From assembly GCA_031264295.1 (NCBI GenBank), contig JAISED010000046.1, positions 1-58,567 on the forward strand: 58,567 bases of DNA, read 5' to 3'. Both the position numbers and the translations under genes were made by a program. This stretch comes from Eubacteriales Family XIII. Incertae Sedis bacterium (GTDB taxonomy: Bacteria > Bacillota > Clostridia > Peptostreptococcales > Anaerovoracaceae). Position 1 is the stretch's first letter, and every line of letters starts with the position of its first letter. The notes beneath the pieces were generated by a model. That model worked only from the letters and a program-made list of their open reading frames with translations, ran no database searches and was not told the origin of the DNA. Positions 45,314 through 54,857 of this stretch are shown piece after piece.

Positions 45314-46026
45314 GAAATTTATTTAGAAATCCCATATCACTGATACTATTGCTCGTAATGGCGGTCTATGCTACGCGGGGCGGCAGCTTTTCGAATCCGT
45401 TCACATGGCTGACCGATCTTATTTTTCGGATTCCGGGCTTGTTGATCGGTATAACGATCCACGAGTTCGCCCATGCGAAGGCGTCCGATATGCTGGGGGA
45501 TCCGACGCCGAGAAGCCAAGGGCGGCTGACACTCAATCCGATCCGGCATTTCGATCTGATAGGGCTTATTTCACTCATGTTTATCGGCTTTGGCTGGGGC
45601 AAACCGGTACAGGTTTCCCCGCAGTATTATAAAAATATAAGGCGCGACAGCTTCATCGTGGATGTTGCGGGCGTCGTTACGAACTTTATAGCCGCGATTC
45701 TGTTCGCCGGTTTGACTGTATTCTTGAACTATGTAATGGGCTTCGGCATGAATGAATGGCTGTTCTCCGCCCTCAGCGGCATAGTCCTGATCAACCTCAG
45801 CCTCATGATATTCAATCTGCTGCCCATACCGCCGCTTGACGGCTTCAATATGGTGACTGAGATATTCAATCTCAGGCGTTATGATTTCTGGTACAAGCTA
45901 TATAATTATGGATTCCCGATATTAATGGTCTTTATAATGCTGGGGATAACGAGCAGGGTGATGTCGCCCATACTCAGAAGCCTGTATTATGGGCTGTTCG
46001 ATATCTGGGGCATGATTATCTACTGA
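45310..46026 (+). CDS. Site-2 protease family (M50) membrane protein
   Basis: 238 residues from TTG 45310, with AGGAGG 5 nt upstream. The zinc site is HEFAH (His51, Glu52, His55) within a membrane helix, and NLLPIPPLDGF supplies the Asp ligand. About six membrane segments. This is the small rhomboid-sized M50 form without a PDZ domain, common in Firmicutes; the substrate is unknown. Translation is coupled to the DUF815 ATPase by a 4-bp overlap. Confidence 0.9.
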   Translation: MRNLFRNPISLILLLVMAVYATRGGSFSNPFTWLTDLIFRIPGLLIGITIHEFAHAKASDMLGDPTPRSQGRLTLNPIRHFDLIGLISLMFIGFGWGKPVQVSPQYYKNIRRDSFIVDVAGVVTNFIAAILFAGLTVFLNYVMGFGMNEWLFSALSGIVLINLSLMIFNLLPIPPLDGFNMVTEIFNLRRYDFWYKLYNYGFPILMVFIMLGITSRVMSPILRSLYYGLFDIWGMIIY

Positions 46027-46094
46027 TATCAATGATACTAAAGGCGAACTCGCCAGTAAAATTCAGGAAAATATAAATAGGATCATCACAAAAA

Positions 46095-46121
46095 TTAGCA
46101 CTCTCATGTTTAGAGTGCTAA
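46095..46121 (+). promoter_or_regulatory. CIRCE element (HrcA operator) of clpB
   Basis: TTAGCACTC, 9-bp spacer, GAGTGCTAA: a perfect CIRCE inverted repeat 104 bp upstream of clpB. HrcA binding here should make clpB heat-inducible. No clear promoter could be fixed; TATAAT strings occur at 46155 and 46195. Confidence 0.96.
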
Positions 46122-46224
46122 TTTTTGTGGTACTAATTCTGAAATCCGAGCGATTATAATCCGGTAGACTGAATATCACATAATACCGGCATAATATAAT
46201 ACCGAATACAGAAGGGAGTACACT

Positions 46225-48810
46225 ATGAATCTTGAAAAATTCACACATAACGCTCAAGCCGCCATGATCGAGTGCCAAAATATCGCCATTTCGGAAGGGC
46301 ATCAGTTAATAGATGCCGAGCATCTTCACTTATCGCTGTTGATGCAGCAGGATGGGCTGATACCGAAGCTGATACGGCTGATGGATAAAAATCCCGCAGA
46401 GATGATAGGGGAACTTCAGGAGGAACTAGAGAGGCTTCCCAAGGTACAGGGAGCGGGCGAGAATATGTACGCCGGAAGACGCTTGAACCAGATTCTGATC
46501 GATGCGGAAAAGAAGTCGGCGGAGTTCAAGGATGAATTCGTGAGCGTGGAGCATATGTATCTCGCGTTGATCGATGAGAGGGGCACGCCTAACGCGCGAA
46601 TAATGCGGAAGCATAACATTACGAAAGAGGGATTTTTGAAGGCCTTGAACGCGGTCAGAGGTAATCAGCGCGTAACGAGTGAGAATCCCGAGAATAATTA
46701 TGACGCGCTGAATAAATATGGGCGCGATCTTGTGCAAATGGCCAGGGAAGGCAAGCTTGACCCGGTCATAGGCCGGGATTCGGAGATCAGGCATACCATA
46801 CAAATCCTCTCACGCAGGACTAAGAATAATCCGGTTCTGATAGGGGAACCGGGCGTGGGCAAGACGGCGGTAGTCGAGGGACTCGCGCAGAGGATCCGAA
46901 GCGGCGACGTACCGGAAGGACTTAAAGATAAGACCATCTACGCCTTGGATATGGGCGCCCTCATAGCGGGGGCAAAATTCCGCGGGGAGTTCGAAGAGAG
47001 GCTCAAAGCGGTTCTGAACGAGATCGAGAAGTCTGACGGCAGGATATTGCTCTTTATCGACGAGATTCACAACATAGTCGGGGCAGGCAAGGCCGAGGGC
47101 GCAATGGATGCGGGAAACCTTCTTAAGCCGAAGCTCGCCCGCGGTGAGCTGCATTGCATAGGCGCAACTACATTGGATGAATACCGCAAGTACATTGAGA
47201 AGGATGCGGCGCTTGAGAGGCGTTTTCAGAAGATACTTGTGGATCAGCCTTCCGTTACGGATACCATCTCGATCCTGAGGGGTCTCAAAGAGAGGTTTGA
47301 AATACATCACGGGGTGAGGATCACAGACGGGGCGCTGATCGCCTGCGCCACTTTGTCGGAGCGCTATATAAGCGATCGTTTTTTACCGGACAAGGCTATA
47401 GACATCATGGACGAAGCCGCCGCGAAGATACGCACGGAGATCGACAGTATGCCTGCGGAATTGGATGAGATAGCGCGGAAGATCATGCAGTTGGAGATAG
47501 AGAAGCAGGCTCTGCGCAAGGAGACCGACAAGGCGTCGGAGCTAAGGCTTGGGCATATTGAGAGTGAACTTTCCGGACTGCGGGAGGATAATACGGTAAT
47601 GCGCGCGCAGTGGGAGAATGAAAAAAAGCTCATAGACGAACTCAAAGCTACTAAGCAGCAGATTGAAGATGTGAAGCTGCAGATCGAAGAGGCGGAGGAA
47701 CGGTATGACCTGGAGAAGCTGGCGCTGTTGAAATACGGCACATTGCCGGAGCTTGAGAAGAAACTTGTTACAGAGCAGGCCAGGGCTATGGAGGCGAATG
47801 AGAAACGTCTTTTGAAGGAAGAAGTAACGGAAGAAGAGATTACAGATGTACTTTCAAAGTGGACGGGGATACCTGTGAGCAGGTTGCTTGAGTCTGAAAA
47901 GGAGAAATTGCTGCGTCTTCCGGATATACTCCACCGGCGTGTGGTGGGACAGGACGAGGCGGTGTCGGCGGTGTCGGAGGCGGTGCTTCGCGCCCGCGCG
48001 GGACTCAAGGATGAGAAGCGTCCGATAGGTTCGTTCATATTCATGGGACCGACGGGGGTTGGGAAGACGGAGCTTGCAAAGGCATTGTCAGAGGCATTGT
48101 TCGATACGGAGAAGAATATGGTCAGGATCGATATGTCCGAGTACATGGAAAAGCACTCCGTATCACGGCTTGTTGGAGCGCCTCCGGGGTATATCGGTTA
48201 TGACGAGGGCGGACAGCTAACCGAGGCTGTGAGAAGGCGGCCTTACAGTGTGATATTGTTTGACGAGATCGAGAAGGCGCATCCGGATGTGTTTAATGTG
48301 CTGCTGCAACTGCTTGATGACGGACGGCTCACCGACAATCAGGGGAGGACGGTGGATTTCAAGAATACGATCATCATCATGACCTCGAATATAGGGAGCC
48401 AGCATCTGGTTGAGAGCATTAGCGAGGATGGAACGGTAAGCGAGGAGGTCAGGGATGATGTGCTGGACGAGATGAAGAATTATTTTCGTCCCGAATTTCT
48501 CAACAGGATAGACGATGTTGTGATATTCTCACCGCTGACGGAGGACGACATAGTGAAGATAATCGACATGGCGCTGGAGGACATCGATAAGCGGCTTGCC
48601 GAGCGCAGCATCAGGGTGAATTTCACCGAGGGCAGCAAGAGATTTATTGCGAAGGAGACTTATTCACCGGCCTATGGCGCCAGACCGATAAAGCGGTATC
48701 TGCAAAAGAACATAGAAACCGAGATCGCGTCGAAGATCATTCGCGGCGAGATCAACGACGGCGATGTTTTTACGATTGATATTGGGGGGACGAGTTCTCG
48801 TTCGGTATGA
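46225..48810 (+). CDS. clpB: ATP-dependent disaggregase ClpB
   Basis: 861 residues, full length. The hexameric chaperone pulls proteins out of aggregates with DnaK. Order of parts: Clp-N domain (1-145), NBD1 with GEPGVGKT (about 206-213), a coiled-coil middle domain (about 400-520, rich in Glu/Lys), NBD2 with GPTGVGKT (about 607-614), and a C-terminal domain. The middle domain identifies ClpB rather than ClpC. Preceded by a perfect CIRCE site. Its last 41 bp overlap the convergent MFS gene. Confidence 0.97.
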   Translation: MNLEKFTHNAQAAMIECQNIAISEGHQLIDAEHLHLSLLMQQDGLIPKLIRLMDKNPAEMIGELQEELERLPKVQGAGENMYAGRRLNQILIDAEKKSAEFKDEFVSVEHMYLALIDERGTPNARIMRKHNITKEGFLKALNAVRGNQRVTSENPENNYDALNKYGRDLVQMAREGKLDPVIGRDSEIRHTIQILSRRTKNNPVLIGEPGVGKTAVVEGLAQRIRSGDVPEGLKDKTIYALDMGALIAGAKFRGEFEERLKAVLNEIEKSDGRILLFIDEIHNIVGAGKAEGAMDAGNLLKPKLARGELHCIGATTLDEYRKYIEKDAALERRFQKILVDQPSVTDTISILRGLKERFEIHHGVRITDGALIACATLSERYISDRFLPDKAIDIMDEAAAKIRTEIDSMPAELDEIARKIMQLEIEKQALRKETDKASELRLGHIESELSGLREDNTVMRAQWENEKKLIDELKATKQQIEDVKLQIEEAEERYDLEKLALLKYGTLPELEKKLVTEQARAMEANEKRLLKEEVTEEEITDVLSKWTGIPVSRLLESEKEKLLRLPDILHRRVVGQDEAVSAVSEAVLRARAGLKDEKRPIGSFIFMGPTGVGKTELAKALSEALFDTEKNMVRIDMSEYMEKHSVSRLVGAPPGYIGYDEGGQLTEAVRRRPYSVILFDEIEKAHPDVFNVLLQLLDDGRLTDNQGRTVDFKNTIIIMTSNIGSQHLVESISEDGTVSEEVRDDVLDEMKNYFRPEFLNRIDDVVIFSPLTEDDIVKIIDMALEDIDKRLAERSIRVNFTEGSKRFIAKETYSPAYGARPIKRYLQKNIETEIASKIIRGEINDGDVFTIDIGGTSSRSV

Positions 48811-49954
48811 ATATAACGGAGATCAAAACGCCGAGTGAGATGATAGCGACGATGAGCATGGCGGTGCTCATGCCGTGCTGATCGCCTATCCAGCCGATGA
48901 GGGGCGCCGCTATGCCGCCTATGCTGCCGGCCAGACCCATGGAAACCCCGGAGGCGAAACCGACTCTGTTGGGCATGAAATCCTGGGCGTAGGCGATCAG
49001 TGTGGCGTGGGGACCCATCAGAGCGGCGGCGATCAGGACGATGAGCACGCCGGACAGTACGGGGGACTTTGTCAGTGAGAATACCAGCATAAGCGGGAAC
49101 AGCCACGCGGAGCATATGGCTATCATCTTCTTGAAGCCGAAACGATCGGCGAAGCGCCCGCCGAACAGTATGGCGACAGCGCCGGAAGCGGAGAAAACGG
49201 TAAGGTAAATATTCCCAGTACTGATTTCCGCGTTCAGCACGGACACCCAGTAGATGGGGATGAATGTGATGAGGCTGCTCATCACTATAGAACGGAAGAA
49301 AATGGCAATGGTGACCTTGGTGAAGCCGCTCCAATCGTCAACCCTCGTGATGTTCGCGGGGGTATTGCTGTTTTTTGCGGATGAGGCGGTGAGGTGGAGC
49401 TTCTTTATATGAACCAGCATGACGACGGACATGACCGCGCAGGGCAGAACCAGCAGGATGGAGCCTTTCATGCCAAAGCCGATGAGTGCGAATGAGGTTA
49501 TAATGGGACCTATAGCAGCGCCGATATTGCCGCCGACGGAGAAAATCCCCATGCCTGTCGCCTTTTTCTCGCCGGAGATCATATTGGCGAGTTTGCCGCC
49601 CTCAGGGTGGAAGAGGGCGCTGCCGACGCTTGATATGGATGCGGCGGCGAGCAACAGCGGGTAGCTGCGCAGGAAGCCTACGAGGGACACGCCCAGGCCG
49701 GACAGGAATATGCCGAGAGCTGTCAGCCAGGGCCGGGAAACCTTGTCGCCCAGGTAGCCGAATATCGGTTGTATGAGTGAGGATATGAGGGTGGCGGTAA
49801 AGACAATGCCTGCGGCGGAGGCGTAGTTGAAGCCGTACGCCGCGATCAAGAAGGGCAGCATGGCGGGCAGCGCGCCCGTGCTCATATCAGCGAACATATG
49901 ACCAAACATCATGAGGTAGGGGTAAAAATTCGTTTTACTATTTGTTTTATTCAT
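48770..49954 (-). CDS. MFS transporter, fosmidomycin-resistance (Fsr)-like
   Basis: 394 residues from ATG 49952-49954 (GAAAGG upstream). Twelve membrane segments are expected. The N-terminus FGHMFADMSTGALPAMLPFL and SVGSALFHPEGGKLA are characteristic of the Fsr drug-efflux branch of MFS. The substrate cannot be read from sequence. The 3' end overlaps clpB by 41 bp in antisense. It is divergent from the aconitase gene. Confidence 0.88.
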   Translation of the reverse strand: MNKTNSKTNFYPYLMMFGHMFADMSTGALPAMLPFLIAAYGFNYASAAGIVFTATLISSLIQPIFGYLGDKVSRPWLTALGIFLSGLGVSLVGFLRSYPLLLAAASISSVGSALFHPEGGKLANMISGEKKATGMGIFSVGGNIGAAIGPIITSFALIGFGMKGSILLVLPCAVMSVVMLVHIKKLHLTASSAKNSNTPANITRVDDWSGFTKVTIAIFFRSIVMSSLITFIPIYWVSVLNAEISTGNIYLTVFSASGAVAILFGGRFADRFGFKKMIAICSAWLFPLMLVFSLTKSPVLSGVLIVLIAAALMGPHATLIAYAQDFMPNRVGFASGVSMGLAGSIGGIAAPLIGWIGDQHGMSTAMLIVAIISLGVLISVIFIPNENSSPQYQS

Positions 49955-50039
49955 TATTGACCTTTCAAGATTTTCAGTTATTGGATATATACCCAGAAAT
50001 GCGGTTCGGAAGCGAGAAATTGCGGAAAACGGCGGCGAA

Positions 50040-50068
50040 TTGACATGGGAATGGGGATGCTTTATAAT
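50040..50068 (+). promoter_or_regulatory. Consensus promoter of the aconitase gene
   Basis: TTGACA at 50040-50045 and TATAAT at 50063-50068, spacing 17. A perfect 14-bp palindrome GTATACATGTATAC at 50070-50083 covers the expected start point, a likely repressor site. Confidence 0.85.
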
Positions 50069-50100
50069 TGTATACATGTATACGATTTGCTGACTTGCGG

Positions 50101-50149
50101 TATAGGCAAGCTCCGGAAGCATGACGAGGCTTTTCGGAGCTTGCCTATA
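50101..50149 (+). promoter_or_regulatory. Large leader hairpin before the aconitase gene
   Basis: TATAGGCAAGCTCCG (50101-50115) pairs perfectly with CGGAGCTTGCCTATA (50135-50149), within a 5' leader of about 190 nt. No T-run follows at once. Its core is shared with the palindrome at 29262-29279. The 49955-50264 gap otherwise holds only the promoter, the palindrome and the ribosome site. Confidence 0.7.
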
Positions 50150-50264
50150 GTGCGGACGCCGCAGGTCTTTAGGTTTGTGCCGGAGAAGAGTAAGCAAAGT
50201 AGATGCTTATCTTCATGCAGGCTGGATATTGTGCGCGCCGCGGAGCGGTGCAGAGGAGGAAATG

Positions 50265-52190
50265 ATGGGTAAGACGCTGACTTATAAAATCCTGGAGGAA
50301 CATTTGTTGTCGGGAGAGTTGAGTCCCGGAAATCAGATAACGATCAAGATCGATCAGACATTGACGCAGGATTCTACGGGTACTATGGTATATCTGCAGC
50401 TTGAGGCTATGGATGCGGATAAGGTAAAGACAGAACTGTCGGTCGCGTACATAGATCACAACACTATACAGAGCGGCTTTGAAAACGCTGACGATCACGC
50501 TTTTATCGAGAGTGTCGCCAAGCGTCATGGGATTTTGTTTTCAAAACCGGGAAACGGGATTTGTCATCAGTTGCATCTTGAAAATTATGGAGTACCTGGG
50601 AAGACGCTGCTTGGTTCGGACAGTCATACCCCAACGGGCGGCGGTCTGGGCATGATCGCCATAGGTGCGGGCGGTCTTGATGTGGCGGTGGCGATGGCTA
50701 AGGGCAGTTACGAGCTTACCGCGCCAAAGGTGGTCAAGGTAGAACTCACGGGCAGGCTAAGACCTTGGGTGTCGGCCAAGGATGTGATATTGCACGTGCT
50801 GAAGGAGCTGACGGTTAAGGGCGGCGTAGGCAGGGCTATTGAATACACGGGCGACGGCGTCAAATCGCTTTCAGTCACGGATAGAGCCACTATTACGAAT
50901 ATGGGCGCGGAACTCGGCGCTACGACGTCGATCTTCCCCAGCGATGAAAACACGCTGGTGTATTTGAAGTCCCAGGGCAGGGCGAACGTATACAGGGCAT
51001 TGAAGGCGGATCCCGACGCGGTGTATGACAGCGAACTTGTGGTGGATCTTTCGGAGATCACGCCGCTGGCAGCAAAGCCGCATAGCCCCGATAATGTAGA
51101 TACCGTCTCGAACATAGGGGCGATAAAGGTGGATCAAGTGGCGATAGGGAGCTGCACCAATTCATCCTACACGGATCTTATGAAGGTGGCGTCAATACTG
51201 AAAGGGAAGAAGGTTTGCGGCGATGTCAGCCTTGTCATTTCGCCCGGTTCGAGCAGGATATTGAGCAAGCTCGCAAGCAACGGCGCTCTGGCAGATCTCA
51301 TCGACGCAGGCGCGCGGATAATTGAAAACGCGTGCGGACCTTGTATAGGCATGGGTCAGTCGCCGAAGTCGGGGGCTGTTTCACTCAGAACCTTCAACAG
51401 GAACTTCAAGGGACGCAGCGGGACTCAGGACGCGGAGGTGTATCTGGTCAGCCCCGAAACTGCGGCGCTGTCAGCGATTACCGGGGTGCTCACCGACGGT
51501 ATGAAAGACGGCGGAATCCTAGGCGAAATACCGGCGGCGGATTTCCCGAAGAATGATAACTTTATAGTTTATCCTGAGGATGTGAACGCAGAGAGCCCGG
51601 AGATAGTCATGGGACCGAATATAAAGCCGTTTCCTAGGAATACAAGGCTGCCGGACAGTCTGGAGGCCAGGATCACTATGAAGGCGGGGGACAATATAAC
51701 TACCGACGACATCATGCCCTCTGATTCCAGGCTGCTGCCCTACCGTTCCAACGTCCCATATCTGTCCGGGTATTGCTTCGAAAAGATAGACGCGGACTTT
51801 GCGAAACGCTGCGAAGGCGAGGCCGCCGTCGCGATTCTGGGTGGTGAAAATTACGGGCAGGGTTCCAGTCGTGAGCACGCGGCGCTGGCGCCGCTGTATC
51901 TTGGCGTAAGATTTGTCGTCGCCAAGTCATTCGCGAGGATACATCGTTCGAATCTGATAAACAGCGGTATTCTGCCGCTGACATTTGAAAACCCCGCGGA
52001 TTATGATAAGCTTGAGCAGGGACAGGTGCTTGTGATCAACGACTTGAGGCAGCAGGTGATGGAACAGGTGATGATAGTCGAGATAAAGGAAACCGAAAGT
52101 AAGTTTAAAGTAAGAACGGGCTTCAGCGCCTCTGAAACGGCTATGATACTTGCGGGCGGCAAGATCAATATGATACGTGAGAACAGCTGA
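50265..52190 (+). CDS. acn: Aconitate hydratase
   Basis: 641 residues from ATG 50265, chosen over the ATG directly before it because AGGAGG then lies 5 nt upstream. Interconverts citrate and isocitrate with a [4Fe-4S] cluster. Cluster Cys are in IGSCTNSSY and ENACGPCIGMGQS; GSDSHTPTGGGLG, GGENYGQGSSREHAAL and the swivelling C-terminal domain are present. The size fits the shorter bacterial aconitase of Clostridia rather than AcnA (about 890). No citrate synthase or isocitrate dehydrogenase is adjacent; it appears to be a single-gene unit with its own regulated leader. Confidence 0.94.
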   Translation: MGKTLTYKILEEHLLSGELSPGNQITIKIDQTLTQDSTGTMVYLQLEAMDADKVKTELSVAYIDHNTIQSGFENADDHAFIESVAKRHGILFSKPGNGICHQLHLENYGVPGKTLLGSDSHTPTGGGLGMIAIGAGGLDVAVAMAKGSYELTAPKVVKVELTGRLRPWVSAKDVILHVLKELTVKGGVGRAIEYTGDGVKSLSVTDRATITNMGAELGATTSIFPSDENTLVYLKSQGRANVYRALKADPDAVYDSELVVDLSEITPLAAKPHSPDNVDTVSNIGAIKVDQVAIGSCTNSSYTDLMKVASILKGKKVCGDVSLVISPGSSRILSKLASNGALADLIDAGARIIENACGPCIGMGQSPKSGAVSLRTFNRNFKGRSGTQDAEVYLVSPETAALSAITGVLTDGMKDGGILGEIPAADFPKNDNFIVYPEDVNAESPEIVMGPNIKPFPRNTRLPDSLEARITMKAGDNITTDDIMPSDSRLLPYRSNVPYLSGYCFEKIDADFAKRCEGEAAVAILGGENYGQGSSREHAALAPLYLGVRFVVAKSFARIHRSNLINSGILPLTFENPADYDKLEQGQVLVINDLRQQVMEQVMIVEIKETESKFKVRTGFSASETAMILAGGKINMIRENS

Positions 52191-52352
52191 TTTTGAAAAC
52201 GATCCGGAAAGATACAAGAAAACTACTCTGAAAACGATCCGGAAAGAGATCTTGATAATTCATTCCGGCGCTGACAGGCACTGATGCTGTGACGTCGGCG
52301 CTGATGCTGTGGCGCAGGCGTTGCGGCGGGTGCGGACAAGGGAGATGGTAGT

Positions 52353-53084
52353 ATGCATGTTGCGATTTGTGACGACGAACCGATGTTTACCGACATGATA
52401 GCGAAGCGCTTACAGGCGGAGTTTTCTAGATACGATGCGCAGATTACGATGAAGGTGTTTAATGGCAGTGCGCCTCTTCTGAAATATATCGGGGACAACA
52501 GGGTTGACGTATTGTTTTTGGATCTGGAAATGCCTGAACCCGGCGGGTTTAAGGTAGCCGAAGAGATGCAAAGCCTAAGCCCTGAAACGCTAATTATATT
52601 CGTTACGAATTATGAGGATGAGGTGTTTCAGTCATATAAATATCATCCGTTTTGGTTCGTGCGAAAATCCCATATGGAGGATTTGGCGAAAGTAATAGAA
52701 AAACTCATAGGCGCGATAAAGCTGAAAAACCGCACATACATACTGGTGGTGAACGGTAGGTATGAAAGGCTGAAATTCGACGATATTCTATACTTTGAAA
52801 GGCAGGATCATAATGTCGTCATACATATGAAAGAGGGGAAAAAAGAGGGAAAAAAAGAGGGGAAAAAGCTCATCAAAGCAAAACTGATCGATTTAGAGAA
52901 TGAGTTGGGCATATTTGGTTTTGTTCGTGTACATGCAGGTTATTTGGTGAATATGGCACACATATATAAAATAGACAATGGTGAGATCAAATTAATGAAT
53001 GGGGGCAGTGTGCCGCTCAGCCGTAGCAATACCAAAATGGTCAAGGAGAAATTTCAAAGGCATGTGAGGCACTACCAATGGTGA
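52353..53084 (+). CDS. LytTR response regulator, AgrA-like
   Basis: 243 residues. Receiver domain (1-118) with Asp7-Asp8 and phospho-acceptor Asp57 in VLFLDLEMP; C-terminal LytTR DNA-binding domain (about 128-240, ILYFERQDHNVVIHM, FVRVHAGYLVNMAHIYKI, PLSRSNTKMVKEKF). An EGKKEGKKEGKK tract at about residues 161-172 expands a loop of the LytTR domain, from 12-bp slippage-prone units. It overlaps the kinase gene by 7 bp. The 21-bp-spaced repeats upstream of the downstream peptide gene are its probable binding sites. The leader carries small duplications (TGAAAACGATCCGGAAAGA, twice). Confidence 0.92.
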   Translation: MHVAICDDEPMFTDMIAKRLQAEFSRYDAQITMKVFNGSAPLLKYIGDNRVDVLFLDLEMPEPGGFKVAEEMQSLSPETLIIFVTNYEDEVFQSYKYHPFWFVRKSHMEDLAKVIEKLIGAIKLKNRTYILVVNGRYERLKFDDILYFERQDHNVVIHMKEGKKEGKKEGKKLIKAKLIDLENELGIFGFVRVHAGYLVNMAHIYKIDNGEIKLMNGGSVPLSRSNTKMVKEKFQRHVRHYQW

Positions 53085-54409
53085 AGATCTGTTTTGAGCT
53101 GGGCGTTAACGTGCTGCAATCATTTATGGTGATAGCGTTCATATCGCGCTTTTTCGGCGCCAAGCGCGATGGGGCGAAACGCTATGTTGGTTTTGCAGCG
53201 GCGTGGTTGATGCTGTATCTCGAAGTAACATTTGTAAATTATCTAACCCCGTATGAGGGCGCCGCGGTATTGATATCGGCGGTAATATGCTTTGTGTACG
53301 CGCGGATATGTCTGCAAGGTGAAGCGCTTATACATGTATTTATATCCGTGTTCATAATCTCGCTTATACACGTGATCGCGCTGATAGGAAACCTGATAAT
53401 GGGACTGATCTGGGGAATAAGCCCTATAGCTATGATCACAGAGTTTAACATATATAGAGTGACTTACATCTTGATAACGAGTTTTGTTTTGCTGTGCGTG
53501 ATGTGGATCCTGCTGAAGATCAAAAGGGATTTTGTGATGGAACTCAGAGATTGGGCACCCTTAACGGCGGTTCCGATCCTGTCAAATATCTGCATGGGTT
53601 TGTTGATGGGGATCGCAGCTCAAAACAACGAAAGGTATATCCGGTATAATATCGGCGCCTCCATATTTGTCATGCTGGGTATAAATATGGTGATATACTA
53701 CCTGTTCATCAGGCTGGACATGCAAAACCGCGAGCGGATGAAAAATACACTGTTGCAGCAGCAATACGAGTATGGCAAGGAGAAGGTGAAGGAGGTAAAC
53801 GCTTTATACGAGAGCATAGCAGCCGTCAGGCATGAAATCAAGAATCATTTAACGGTTATTTCCATACTGTCGGACGACAGCAAAAACGACAAAATAAAAC
53901 ATTACATTTCTCAAATCATAAAAGAACAGATTGATAATGCCCGGAAGATAGTTATAACGCCAAACGAGTTCTTTAACGCCATCATTAACCCGAAATTAAA
54001 TAAGTGCGAAGCTGAAGGCATACATACAACAGTTCATATAAAAAATGACCTGAGTTTTATGCATGAGGTGGATATCGGCGAACTCTTCGGTAATCTGTTC
54101 GATAACGCGATGAGGGCTTGCAAAAATACTGTCGGCAAGGAGATCTCGCTTAAAATTAAAGATCAGGATCAAGTTCACGGTCAAAGCGCATATGTGTCCA
54201 TACTTATGACAAACAGCATCAGTGAATCAGTGCTCTCGAAAAACCGGGGGCTTCTAAGCACAAAAAACAACAAGGCCATACACGGGTATGGAATCAAGAA
54301 CATGAAGAAGATCGTCGACAAGTACAATGGAATGATCGATTTCTTTGAAGATGGCGGGATGTTCTGCTGTGAGATATTACTTGAAAAGTTACCAATTTCG
54401 AATAAATGA
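53078..54409 (+). CDS. AgrC-like sensor histidine kinase
   Basis: 443 residues. Six or seven membrane segments fill residues 1-212, the usual peptide-sensing module. The dimerisation/phospho-acceptor region has His252 in AAVRHEIKNH, and the GHKL ATPase domain has FGNLFDNAMRAC (N box) and KAIHGYGIKNMKKIVDKYNG (G box). This plan matches AgrC-type kinases that sense cyclic peptides. It overlaps the regulator gene by 7 bp, so the two are made together. A remnant similar to its C-terminus lies 2 kb downstream. Confidence 0.92.
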   Translation: MVKICFELGVNVLQSFMVIAFISRFFGAKRDGAKRYVGFAAAWLMLYLEVTFVNYLTPYEGAAVLISAVICFVYARICLQGEALIHVFISVFIISLIHVIALIGNLIMGLIWGISPIAMITEFNIYRVTYILITSFVLLCVMWILLKIKRDFVMELRDWAPLTAVPILSNICMGLLMGIAAQNNERYIRYNIGASIFVMLGINMVIYYLFIRLDMQNRERMKNTLLQQQYEYGKEKVKEVNALYESIAAVRHEIKNHLTVISILSDDSKNDKIKHYISQIIKEQIDNARKIVITPNEFFNAIINPKLNKCEAEGIHTTVHIKNDLSFMHEVDIGELFGNLFDNAMRACKNTVGKEISLKIKDQDQVHGQSAYVSILMTNSISESVLSKNRGLLSTKNNKAIHGYGIKNMKKIVDKYNGMIDFFEDGGMFCCEILLEKLPISNK

Positions 54410-54443
54410 TTACCAACTACGCGCGAAAACCTACCAACTACGC
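54390..54443 (+). promoter_or_regulatory. Three 21-bp-spaced repeats, probable LytTR operator
   Basis: TACCAATTTCGA (54390), TACCAACTACGC (54411) and TACCAACTACGC (54432) start exactly 21 bp apart and end 8 bp before the -35 box of the peptide promoter. AgrA-type LytTR proteins bind 9-bp direct repeats with 12-bp gaps, i.e. 21-bp period. The first copy lies within the kinase stop region. Confidence 0.8.
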
Positions 54444-54451
54444 CTAGGCTA

Positions 54452-54480
54452 TTGAAAATTTTACTAAACTTCTCTATAAT
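54452..54480 (+). promoter_or_regulatory. Promoter of the AgrD-like peptide gene
   Basis: TTGAAA at 54452-54457 and TATAAT at 54475-54480, spacing 17, directly downstream of the LytTR-type repeats. Confidence 0.85.
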
Positions 54481-54512
54481 AGTGATAAATTATAGAGAGA
54501 GGAGGGGATATC

Positions 54513-54647
54513 ATGAAGAGATTCAGCGGGATGATTCTTACCAATATAGCAAGCTTAGCGTTTTTCGTTGCTATTGCGTCAAGCGGCTTTGCTTCAATAG
54601 CGGGTTCGTATCAGCCTAAAGAACCGGAATTGCTGAGAAGGATGTAG
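54513..54647 (+). CDS. AgrD-like autoinducer prepeptide with Ser in the ring position
   Basis: 44 residues with a strong GAGGAGGGG site 5 nt before ATG. The N-terminal half is basic then hydrophobic (MKRFSGMILTNIASLAFFVA), as in AgrD membrane-binding leaders. The C-terminus YQPKEPELLRRM (33-44) matches the conserved AgrD recognition tail. The segment before it is ASIAGS: no Cys is present anywhere, so a thiolactone cannot form; Ser28 (or Ser23/24) could give a lactone, as known for a few staphylococcal AIPs. No agrB processing protease is in the window. Position behind the kinase and LytTR sites supports a signalling peptide; a simple secreted peptide is the alternative. Confidence 0.75.
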   Translation: MKRFSGMILTNIASLAFFVAIASSGFASIAGSYQPKEPELLRRM

Positions 54648-54857
54648 ACATAGCCGTTATTTCCCTGATATGGTAAGGGAAGGGTGCATATGATTGCAAA
54701 GCATCAAGAATGAGTTGGGACACATGCTTATTGAGGTGGGGAGCGATGTCTATGAGAGTTTGAAGATTGCAAGGTTCTGAAATAATAATTAATTTCACTA
54801 ACACAGGGTTAAGAGTAACCTCAGAAACTAAACAGGTCTAGAATGGAGGAAAGTAGA

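Noticed and set aside
47364-48146. 260-codon Ser-rich frame on the minus strand
   Set aside because: Lies wholly within clpB, which is conserved and complete.
54694-54780. 28-codon frame from TTG after the AgrD-like gene
   Set aside because: No convincing start, an in-frame stop directly before it, and no recognisable family; it may be a gene remnant.
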